Of a stretch of 64,000 nucleotides of DNA, positions 8,967 to 15,798 are shown one piece after another (the stretch's first letter is position 1; every line of letters begins with the position of its first letter). The stretch comes from Chryseobacterium sp. JAH. GTDB taxonomy: Bacteria; Bacteroidota; Bacteroidia; Flavobacteriales; Weeksellaceae. Below the pieces are notes generated by a model. That model saw only the letters and a list, made by a program, of their open reading frames with translations, had not been told where the DNA came from and did no database searches. The stretch is taken from NCBI RefSeq assembly GCF_001507335.1, contig NZ_LMAH01000007.1, positions 167,032 to 231,031 of the forward strand, read 5' to 3'. Position numbers and translations under genes: made by a program.

Positions 8967-9542
8967 ATGGAATCGAAAAATTTATATAGTTTAAAAAATT
9001 CACTCATAGCAAAATGTTTATTTTTGATATCCATACTCATTCCCCTTAACTCTTTAAATGGTCAAACAATCACTGTAGGTGGGAGTAATTGGACTGTAAC
9101 TGTACCCACTATTACGGAGGCAGGCAGTAATTATACAGGAACTTATCAAAGTGCTACTGATTTAATAATACTTTCTGGTACATTGCCAGGATCATTTTTA
9201 AATCTACTTGCGGGTGGAGCCGCTAGAGTGAGTATGCGCTATAATAATATTTCCTGGAATAATTCTCTACGTCTGTATGCGAGAAGAAGCGGTGGATCTG
9301 CGACGATAGGCGGACTTTGTATTGCTTGTAGTGCAACAATCAATGGAGGAACTACTTACATAGAAATACCACAAGCTGTGGACACAGCATTTTTCACTAT
9401 AAACTTTGTGGGAGTTTTAGGACTTGGAAACAGTGTAACTTACTCTGGTATTAATACGCAATTACAAATAAACGGAGTTTCTGTCACACTTCCCGCTACT
9501 ACATATAATGCACAAATAGTTTTTACTATTGGACCAAATTAA
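8967..9542 (+). CDS. Small exported beta-rich protein, divergent third subunit or tip candidate
   Basis: The 191-residue protein has an N-terminal signal sequence that ends after NGQ near residue 33, which is long but plausible. The mature part is Thr/Gly/Ser-rich and beta-like (NWTVTVPTITEAGSNYTG) and resembles the other two small proteins only in style and in the NWTVTV/TEAG stretch. It alone has cysteines (LCIACSAT), which could form a disulfide. It is the last gene of the cluster, the usual place for a tip adhesin in pilus operons; this role is speculation. No clear terminator follows. Confidence 0.5.
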   Translation: MESKNLYSLKNSLIAKCLFLISILIPLNSLNGQTITVGGSNWTVTVPTITEAGSNYTGTYQSATDLIILSGTLPGSFLNLLAGGAARVSMRYNNISWNNSLRLYARRSGGSATIGGLCIACSATINGGTTYIEIPQAVDTAFFTINFVGVLGLGNSVTYSGINTQLQINGVSVTLPATTYNAQIVFTIGPN

Positions 9543-9886
9543 GCCCATTTCTTCTGCGTCGACTGTAGCAATTCAACATCCAAACCATACACCGATAAAG
9601 GAAGATATCTCATCTTACTCAATTATTACATAGTAAAGCTTTTGTAAATCCATTATTGATACTCTTGTGTAGAATACAATTAGCATTGAGGCAACATACT
9701 TAGACAGTAAATTTTATCTAAAATATGATGAAGCTCCGTAGGAGAGCAGTAGTTATCTATTAACTCAACATTACTGAAATTTTAGAATTCTTTCTTATAT
9801 TAAATCTGTTTCAAACTCAATTTAAAATGATTCTGTTTGCCGATCATTGTTTTATAAATCAGATTGATGCACAGAACTTCCAGCTA

Positions 9887-10144
9887 ATTGACTCAAAACC
9901 CATTTTCTGCATTCACTTGGCTCTTTGTTCTTTTACTTTCTAGTTTGTTTACCCGCTACTCTGTATGTTCATACAAAAGTTGAGCACAAAAAAAAGTCTC
10001 ACACAAATAAATGTATGAGACTTTTTTTTGTGCTCAACTTTTGTATGAACATACAGAGTAGCGGGTAAACAAACTAGAAAATAAAAGAAAAAAGTAAAAG
10101 AACAAAGAGCCAAGTGATTGTAGAAAATGGGTTTTGAGTCAATA
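9887..10144. repeat. Large near-perfect palindrome, arms of about 118-132 bp
   Basis: The left arm 9887-10004 and right arm 10013-10144 are reverse complements apart from the central few bases, a handful of mismatches near the outer end and one A/T-rich insertion of about 13 bases in the right arm (10081-10096). The loop is only about 8 bases. The outer edge is ATTGACTC, and the core contains GTCTCA / TGAGAC next to A8/T8 runs, so the centre could act as a bidirectional terminator. No transposase is nearby. Such a long palindrome would extrude a cruciform. Confidence 0.85.
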
Positions 10145-10460
10145 GATTTTAGATCCGAGTAGCTATAGGAGATTAGCGATTTCCATCATCACGTTTAAAG
10201 AGATAAGATTGCTAAAGTTTTGAATCAACTAAACCTATTAAACCATTTTGTAGGCATTGCTTAGAAAGGGCAGAATCTGTAAAAGATGTTATGGCTTAAA
10301 CGGTATGTTACCCAAGAGCTCTATGTGTTTACCATCTAAAAATTGATTTACTGATAGGTTTTATACTGATAGGTTTCTCGTACGGAGCTCACATTGTTAC
10401 AAATTGTAATTAAAAAATCAATGATTATCTTGACGAATTGTGTTGACGGTAATCTTCCCT

Positions 10461-10538
10461 AGCCCGGATCGCAACGACATCCTTTTTTGTGTGCACAGCC
10501 AAAGCAAAGGCGCAAAAAAGATACAGTGGAGAGCCGGA
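10461..10538. repeat. Dispersed RNA-like element AGCCCGGAT...GAGAGCCGGA
   Basis: The element starts AGCCCGGATC, continues GACATCC-TTTTTTGTG, then CGCAAAAAAGATACAGTGG, and ends GAGAGCCGGA. The inner T/A runs pair (TTTTTTGTG with CGCAAAAAA) and the outer CCGG segments can pair, giving a long hairpin. From memory, elements of this pattern are very common after genes in flavobacterial genomes and may correspond to a described structured RNA such as Flavo-1; I could not check this. Confidence 0.5.
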
Positions 10539-10720
10539 ATAAGCTTCTGGAAAAACTTGTAATTTGAAACATAGAGACATCATTATTGTCGAGTCATTCA
10601 AGATACAAGTTCGTGAAATTTTCATATCGATAAAAAATGTCTTGCCCTCAAAACTAAACTAGTTTAAAATTCTTTATTTGAAAATTAGCATCGGATTGGA
10701 GTTTCGGAAAAAGGCATAAA

Positions 10721-10757
10721 AAAAGTCCATTTTTACTAGTTGTAAAAAGGACTTTTC
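10721..10757. terminator. A/T-flanked hairpin, probable bidirectional terminator
   Basis: AAAAAGTCC-ATTTTTAC and GTAAAAA-GGACTTTT form a stem of about 15 bp with a small imperfection, with A and T runs at both ends. It separates the repeat region from rpoN. Confidence 0.6.
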
Positions 10758-10857
10758 TGATTATATGGTCTGTAGTACAAAAATCGTGCTAAAAGTTATT
10801 TTTATCAAAAAATATTTACTAAATTCGTAGAATACGTTATATTAAATCACAGTAGAT

Positions 10858-12321
10858 ATGCTAAAACAACATTTACAACTTAAATTAGGACAGAAACTTG
10901 CTCCTCAGCAAATCCAACTGATGAAGTTAATTCAACTTCACACTCTAGAGTTTGAAGAAGAATTGGAAAGAGAATTAGAGGAAAATCCTGCTTTAGAAGT
11001 CATAAAAGAAGAACCAAAAGAAGATGAATATTCTTCTTTGGAAGATTCATACGAAACTGAGGGTACAGAAAGCATTGAAACAGATTTTGATGTTAATGAC
11101 TATATTTATGATGATGAGCCTAATTATAAAACAGCATCAAGTAATTATTCGGCTGATGATGAAGATTTTGACAACGAGAGCCTTTTAACTGAAGGTCAGT
11201 CGCTGTACGATTATTTGATGGAGCAAATTAATCTGATCAATATCAGCCAAGAAGATTTAAAGATTGCAGAATATATCATTGGTAATCTTGATACTGACGG
11301 TTATCTAAGACGTGAGGTGAAATCTATTGTTGATGATTTGGCATTCTCTCAGGGAATCTATACAACGATTGAAAAAGTGGAAGATATTTTGGAAAACTAC
11401 ATTCAAAAGCTTGATCCTTCCGGTGTGGGAGCAAGAGGTTTGCAAGAATGTCTTCTGTTACAAATTGAGAAGAAGATAAGTTCTGATAAAGCTGTTTCGC
11501 TAGCTGCAAATATTCTAAGGTTTCAATTTGATGCTTTGACTAATAAGCATTACAACAAAATCATTCAAAAATATGATATTGAAGAAGAAGATTTAAAAGA
11601 TGCATTAGAAGAAATTGCGAAACTTTCTCCTAAAGTTGGTGGTAATTTTGACACGCAAACAATTACAATAAATCAAGAAATCATTCCCGATTTTGTTATT
11701 TCTGTGAAAGATGGAGTTGTTATTCCTATGCTGAACAGCAAGAATGCTCCAACGTTAAGAGTTTCTGAAGAGTATAAAGATATTTTAACTACGTATTCAC
11801 ATGATAAAAAGTCGTCTGAGCACAAACAGGCAGCTTTATTTATCAAACAAAAATTAGATGCTGCAAAATGGTATATTGATGCTATTAACCAGCGTCAGAA
11901 TACATTGTTGCAAACCATTAATGCAATTGTGAAATTTCAGCATAATTATTTTATTACAGGTGATGAAAAGTCCTTAAGACCAATGATTCTAAAAGATATT
12001 GCGGATATCACAGGTTTTGATATTTCTACTATTTCAAGAGTTGTAAAAAGTAAATATGCAGATACTCCGAACGGAATTCTTTATTTAAAGGATTTGTTTT
12101 CTGACAGTTTAACGAATGATGATGGAGAGGAAGTTTCAACCAAAGAAATTAAAATGCATCTTCAGGAAGTTATAGGCAAGGAAAATAAAAGAAAACCGCT
12201 TACAGATGACGCTTTAGTTGTCATTTTAAAGGAGCAAGGTTATAACATTGCACGAAGAACAATCGCAAAATACCGAGAGCAACTCAATATTCCTGTTGCA
12301 AGGCTAAGGAAAGAATTATAA
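10858..12321 (+). CDS. rpoN: RNA polymerase sigma-54 factor
   Basis: This 487-residue protein directs RNA polymerase to -24/-12 promoters that need an AAA+ activator. Region I is Gln/Leu-rich at residues 1-50 (LGQKLAPQQIQLMKLIQL, EELERELEENPAL), region II is acidic (about 50-110), followed by the core-binding domain, and the C-terminus carries the RpoN box as ARRTIAKYREQL (consensus ARRTVAKYRE). Length and order are normal. It stands alone, with a perfect hairpin terminator directly after it and convergent genes downstream. Confidence 0.96.
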   Translation: MLKQHLQLKLGQKLAPQQIQLMKLIQLHTLEFEEELERELEENPALEVIKEEPKEDEYSSLEDSYETEGTESIETDFDVNDYIYDDEPNYKTASSNYSADDEDFDNESLLTEGQSLYDYLMEQINLINISQEDLKIAEYIIGNLDTDGYLRREVKSIVDDLAFSQGIYTTIEKVEDILENYIQKLDPSGVGARGLQECLLLQIEKKISSDKAVSLAANILRFQFDALTNKHYNKIIQKYDIEEEDLKDALEEIAKLSPKVGGNFDTQTITINQEIIPDFVISVKDGVVIPMLNSKNAPTLRVSEEYKDILTTYSHDKKSSEHKQAALFIKQKLDAAKWYIDAINQRQNTLLQTINAIVKFQHNYFITGDEKSLRPMILKDIADITGFDISTISRVVKSKYADTPNGILYLKDLFSDSLTNDDGEEVSTKEIKMHLQEVIGKENKRKPLTDDALVVILKEQGYNIARRTIAKYREQLNIPVARLRKEL

Positions 12322-12323
12322 CT

Positions 12324-12356
12324 AAAAAAGCATTTCAAATTTGAAATGCTTTTTTT
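12324..12356. terminator. Bidirectional terminator between rpoN and the convergent gene
   Basis: AAAAAAGCATTTCAAA and TTTGAAATGCTTTTTT form a perfect stem flanked by A and T runs, so it can end transcription in both directions. Confidence 0.9.
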
Positions 12357-12379
12357 ATGTTGATATTTTTTAGAAATAA

Positions 12380-13054
12380 TTAATCTTCCTGAGAATCTAT
12401 TTCTTTTAATTGATTCAGATTTTTATCGAGCCTTTTAATAAGAATTCCATAAACAAGCCTGTAGTATACCCAAATTAGCAGAACACAAAGAACTGTACTG
12501 ATAATAAAACTTACTGTAAAAGCAATCATTGAAGAGTCTGCGAGAGCGGTATTTTGATTATGAATAGCATACATACCGAAAATGGTGAGAGCAGAGGTAA
12601 AAACAACAACAATTAGAATATTTATTAAAATAAATGCATTAACCGTTTTTTTGAATCTTATGATTCGGGAAATAAATTCTTTTAAATCTTCTTCAATTTT
12701 TATTTTACGGTAATTCTCATAAAATTTTACAACAAAATAACCAGTGACAAATAATGTCAGGACTTTTATAATTAAATAAATATTATTAAAAATATCTTGT
12801 AGTTGCTCATTTTTTTCAACACCTAATTTTTGTAAAGAGGCAAGAAAAGTATTTGATTCTTTGTTTTGTATAATATAAAATAATCCGAAAGCGGAAAATA
12901 ATAAAAACTCGATGATGCTAATCCATAATATATATTTCACGTAATTGCGTGATTTTTTATTCAACATCTGAAGAATTTCATCGTTGTCATATTTTGGCTG
13001 AACAGGCTGTTCCTGCCAGGTTTTTTTAAAGCTATCTAAATCAAATTCAGGCAT
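12380..13054 (-). CDS. Four-helix membrane protein paired with an ECF sigma factor, candidate anti-sigma factor
   Basis: The 224-residue protein has a cytoplasmic N-terminus (about 38 residues, LDSFKKTWQEQPVQPKYDNDEILQML) and about four hydrophobic segments (near 41-62, 88-106, 140-160, 175-197), then a charged tail. The N-terminal WQEQPV-type segment followed by membrane helices is common in Bacteroidetes genes downstream of ECF sigma factors. It overlaps the sigma-factor gene by 8 bases, which implies translational coupling. The anti-sigma function is inferred from this pairing, since no ASD zinc motif is present. Confidence 0.6.
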   Translation of the reverse strand: MPEFDLDSFKKTWQEQPVQPKYDNDEILQMLNKKSRNYVKYILWISIIEFLLFSAFGLFYIIQNKESNTFLASLQKLGVEKNEQLQDIFNNIYLIIKVLTLFVTGYFVVKFYENYRKIKIEEDLKEFISRIIRFKKTVNAFILINILIVVVFTSALTIFGMYAIHNQNTALADSSMIAFTVSFIISTVLCVLLIWVYYRLVYGILIKRLDKNLNQLKEIDSQED

Positions 13055-13538
13055 TTTTTTCCATTTTTTCTTTAAGGACTTTCTTTAGTCTGTTCATTTT
13101 CACACGTGCATTCACTTCGGTAATCCCAAGGTTTTCGGCAATGTCTTTATAAGGGAGATCATCTAAATACATCATTACAATTGCTCGTTCTACATTCGGA
13201 AGGGTTTTTATCACAGTATACAACAAGGATATTTGCTGTTGTTTGTCATCGTCATCTTCTATGAAATCTCTATGGTTGATGTCTAGTTCGTTGGTGGGTA
13301 AGCTTTTACTTTTCTTTCGGAAAAGAGTGATTGCCGTATTAAGAGCCACACGATACATCCAGGTAGATATTTTTGAGTTTCCTTTAAATGAATCATAACT
13401 TCGCCATAATTGCAGAACAATTTCCTGAAAAAGATCTTCTTCATCCTCAAGAGAATTGGTATACAGCCGCGACACTTTGATAATCAAACCTTGATTATCC
13501 TTTATAAGCTGTGCAAATTCTTTCTCTTTAGAAATCAA
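13047..13538 (-). CDS. ECF-type RNA polymerase sigma factor
   Basis: The protein has 163 residues with only regions 2 and 4, as in ECF sigma factors. Region 2 is seen at about residues 25-80 (DEEDLFQEIVLQLW, STWMYRVALNTAI) and region 4 at about 105-160 (LPNVERAIVMMYLDDLPYKDI, followed by the helix-turn-helix AENLGITEVNARVKMNRLKK). It is the first gene of a two-gene operon with the membrane protein that overlaps its end. The stimulus is unknown. It is divergent from the RNase P RNA. Confidence 0.92.
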   Translation of the reverse strand: MISKEKEFAQLIKDNQGLIIKVSRLYTNSLEDEEDLFQEIVLQLWRSYDSFKGNSKISTWMYRVALNTAITLFRKKSKSLPTNELDINHRDFIEDDDDKQQQISLLYTVIKTLPNVERAIVMMYLDDLPYKDIAENLGITEVNARVKMNRLKKVLKEKMEKNA

Positions 13539-13677
13539 AATGATGTATAATTGGCACGAAGATATGATATAATTTGAAAATTTGAAAATTTAATAATTTG
13601 AAAATGAATGAACAAAAGCCTTTTTTGTAAACAATATGAAGAATTATCATCCTCTTAGAAATATTCAAATTATCTCA

Positions 13678-13709
13678 TTGCCAAATTTTCAAATTAACAC
13701 GTATCTTTG
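13678..13709 (+). promoter_or_regulatory. Flavobacterial promoter of the RNase P RNA
   Basis: TTG at 13678-13680 and TATCTTTG at 13702-13709 are 21 bases apart, fitting the flavobacterial consensus TTG-(17-23)-TAnnTTTG. The mature 5' end of the RNA at 13714 lies 5 bases downstream, where transcription should begin. Confidence 0.8.
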
Positions 13710-13713
13710 CAGT

Positions 13714-14042
13714 CACGAGAAAATCGGCTTGTTGATTCTTACTTCGGTAAGGGTAGGAAAGTCCGGACACCATAGAGCAGCAAAGCGGATAACATCCGTC
13801 ATCCGTGAGGATAGGACAAGTGCAACAGAAAGCAGGTACAGTTCGGCTGTAGTGAAACCAGGTAAACTCTTTGCGGTGCAATGATAAGTATATCGGTTCT
13901 TTTCAGCAATGAAAATAGGGGCAGCTCGTCCTGAAAGCCGAGGGGTAATCAGCTCAAGTTTTGCAGCAATGTACAACGTAGATAAATAACAGGCATCCCG
14001 ACTTGTTCGGGATACAAAATCCGGCTTATAGATTTTCTCGTG
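13714..14042 (+). ncRNA. rnpB: RNase P RNA, catalytic subunit (bacterial type A)
   Basis: This RNA cleaves the 5' leader from precursor tRNAs. It shows the signature GGAAAGTCCGGACACCATAGA (the first core block, 13757-13777), a CAGAAAGCAGG-type region, GGTAAACTC, the GAAAATAGGGGCAGCTCG region, AAGCCGAGGGG, and a final TCCGGCTTATAGATTTTC. The 5' end CACGAGAAAATCGGCTTG pairs with the 3' end AGCCGGA-type/GATTTTCTCGTG segment, which fixes both ends. The length of about 329 nt is normal. Short reading frames across this stretch on both strands are not genes. Confidence 0.93.
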
Positions 14043-14113
14043 ATTTTTTAAAGCTGGATGATAGATACTCTAACTTAATTATCCGCAACTTTAGCTTGTT
14101 TTTCTTGCTATCT

Positions 14114-14983
14114 CTATTCGCTTTCTAGCTGCTTTTTAGCATCATCCAAACCAGCTTGATCTTCTTTTGAAAGCTGCGGAAACTGTAAATCCATTTTTTC
14201 TAACGTATCAATAATAATCTGTAAAGCAGATAATCTTGCAAACCATTTGTTATCTGCCGGAATGACGTACCATGGGGCTTCATTTTTTGATGTTTCGTTA
14301 ATAGCAGTTTCGTAGCATTTCATGTATTCATCAAATAAAGCTCTTTCGGGAAGATCTCCTGTTGAAAATTTCCAGTTTTTTTCCTGTTCGTTGATGCGGT
14401 CCAGAAGTCTTTTCTTTTGTTCGTCTTTTGAAACGTGAAGGAAAATTTTAATAATGGTTGTTCCGTTTTGAGAAAGATGTTTTTCAAAATTTCTAATACT
14501 TTCGTAACGGTTTTTCCAAAATTCCTTATCGAAATCTTTTACTGAGTTCCAGGTTTTCTCACTCAAATTATATTCAGGATGTACTTTACAAACGAGTACA
14601 CTTTCATAATGCGAGCGGTTGAAAATTCCGATCATCCCTTTTTGGGGTAGTGCTGAATAATGTCTCCACAGAAAGTCGTGAACATATTCTTTGGAACTGG
14701 GAGTTTTAAAGCTTGTAACATTGCATCCCTGAGGATTTACACCTCCAAAAACATGCTCTATTAAACTGTCTTTCCCTGCTGCATCCATTGCCTGAATTAC
14801 AACTAAAAGAGATTTACTTCCGTCAGCATAAAGTTTCTCTTGCAGTTCACGAAGTTTTTCTTTCTCCTGAATTAAAATTTGAATTCCTTCATCTTTGGTA
14901 AGTGTACCTTGATATACGGTTGAAGTCTTTTTTATTGAAAACTTCCCTTTCACCAGAAAGTCATCTGAAAAATTATTTAACAT
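14114..14983 (-). CDS. Polyphosphate kinase 2 (PPK2) family nucleotide kinase
   Basis: This 289-residue cytoplasmic enzyme transfers phosphate between polyphosphate and nucleotides. The Walker A motif is AMDAAGKDS (near 65-73), the Walker B-like motif GIFNRSHYESVL (near 120), and the lid module KFSTGDLPERALFDEY (near 210), all diagnostic for PPK2. A single-domain length near 290 fits the PPK2 class that phosphorylates AMP and/or ADP; the direction and substrate cannot be fixed by eye. It is monocistronic. Confidence 0.9.
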   Translation of the reverse strand: MLNNFSDDFLVKGKFSIKKTSTVYQGTLTKDEGIQILIQEKEKLRELQEKLYADGSKSLLVVIQAMDAAGKDSLIEHVFGGVNPQGCNVTSFKTPSSKEYVHDFLWRHYSALPQKGMIGIFNRSHYESVLVCKVHPEYNLSEKTWNSVKDFDKEFWKNRYESIRNFEKHLSQNGTTIIKIFLHVSKDEQKKRLLDRINEQEKNWKFSTGDLPERALFDEYMKCYETAINETSKNEAPWYVIPADNKWFARLSALQIIIDTLEKMDLQFPQLSKEDQAGLDDAKKQLESE

Positions 14984-15066
14984 ATTGTAATTGGTTAAAA
15001 TGAGTTGCTTTAATTTTTGAATGTTGAAAATTTCAATTAAATATTTTAAACATTACATAAATATAA

Positions 15067-15094
15067 CAAAAAAACCGCCTCTCTTGAGACGGTT
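15067..15094 (-). terminator. Terminator of the DUF1573 gene
   Basis: On the minus strand AACCGTCTC and GAGGCGGTT form a fully paired 9-bp stem with one G-U pair, followed by a run of T. On the plus strand the same stem has a C-A mismatch, so it is built for the minus strand. Confidence 0.8.
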
Positions 15095-15115
15095 CAGTAT
15101 TATTTAAAAATAATA

Positions 15116-15583
15116 TTAGTTTGTTGCAGCTACTTTTTTCGCAGCTTTTGCACCTTTTTTATCAGCTTTTGCTTTCGCTTTCAACTCTTCAGGAGTCAAA
15201 GGTTTTGGTTCAGGAGCATTTGCATTTACATCACCTTTGATATAAATTACACTTCTGCTGTTCACTGGGTCATTAGAAAATACTTCAATCATTTTGTTAA
15301 AAGGTCCAGCGTTAGCTGTTGCATACCCAACTTTGATTTTGGCAGTTTTTCCCGGTGCGATAGGATCTTGATTGAATTCTGGAGTTGTACATCCGCAAGA
15401 TGCTTTCACATTAGAAATAATCAAAGGCTTGTCACCAGTATTGGTTATGTTGAAAAATCTGTGACCATCAGAATTTGGTTTAATTACACCATAATCAAAA
15501 GTGGTTTTGTCGAATGTAATTGTCTGTGCAGATGCCAAAGCGATTGTTCCGAATAATGCAATTCCTGCAAATAATGTTTTCAT
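15116..15583 (-). CDS. DUF1573 domain exported protein
   Basis: The 155-residue protein has a signal peptide ending at ASAQ (residue 20). The Ig-like DUF1573 domain (about 22-120) shows FDYGVIKPNSDGHRFFNITN, then SNVKASCGCTTPE, the family hallmark, and PGKTAKIKVGY. The tail (about 128-155) is Lys/Ala-rich. Such proteins are abundant and exported in Bacteroidetes; their biochemical role is not established. It has its own terminator. A TAACTTTG box on the minus strand (15720-15713) may be its -7 element, which would leave a leader of about 125 bases. Confidence 0.85.
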   Translation of the reverse strand: MKTLFAGIALFGTIALASAQTITFDKTTFDYGVIKPNSDGHRFFNITNTGDKPLIISNVKASCGCTTPEFNQDPIAPGKTAKIKVGYATANAGPFNKMIEVFSNDPVNSRSVIYIKGDVNANAPEPKPLTPEELKAKAKADKKGAKAAKKVAATN

Positions 15584-15712
15584 AAGTAGATATTTATTAA
15601 ATTTTAAGGGTATATGTTATCGTCTAACTAATTGATTTTTCGTCATTGGCGATTTCATATTCTTGAATTTTAACTTGAATGTTAATATGTTTGTTAGATA
15701 AATTTTGAGAAA

Positions 15713-15720
15713 CAAAGTTA
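15713..15720 (-). promoter_or_regulatory. Possible -7 element for the DUF1573 gene
   Basis: TAACTTTG on the minus strand matches TAnnTTTG. No TTG lies at the expected -33 distance, so this is tentative. Confidence 0.35.
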
Positions 15721-15761
15721 AAAATTATTTTAATTAATGCTTACATTTTTTTACTTTAAAC

Positions 15762-15769
15762 TATTTTTG
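15762..15769 (+). promoter_or_regulatory. Probable -7 element of valS
   Basis: TATTTTTG followed by CAG matches TAnnTTTG and lies 29 bases before the valS start. At the -33 position only TTA (15741-15743) is seen, one base off TTG, with 18-base spacing. Confidence 0.5.
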
Positions 15770-15798
15770 CAGATTATAAGATAAAGAAACCAGAATTT

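Larger units (their letters stand above)
9543..10857. other. 1.3-kb gene-free region rich in repeats
   Basis: No convincing gene was found on either strand. The region holds a 258-bp palindrome (9887-10144), two inverted AGCTCCGTA(G/C)GAG-type copies (near 9731 and, on the other strand, near 10388), a direct repeat CTGATAGGTTT (near 10352-10377), an RNA-like dispersed element (10461-10538) and a hairpin (10721-10757). The 201-base reading frame at 10425-10625 runs through the dispersed element and is not credible as a gene. The rest looks like decayed sequence. Confidence 0.6.

Noticed and set aside
10425..10625. Minus-strand reading frame of 66 codons
   Set aside because: It runs through a dispersed RNA-like element and has no recognisable features.
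13636..13976. Overlapping reading frames on both strands near 13.7-14.0 kb
   Set aside because: They lie across the RNase P RNA, whose conserved blocks explain the sequence; their translations resemble no protein.
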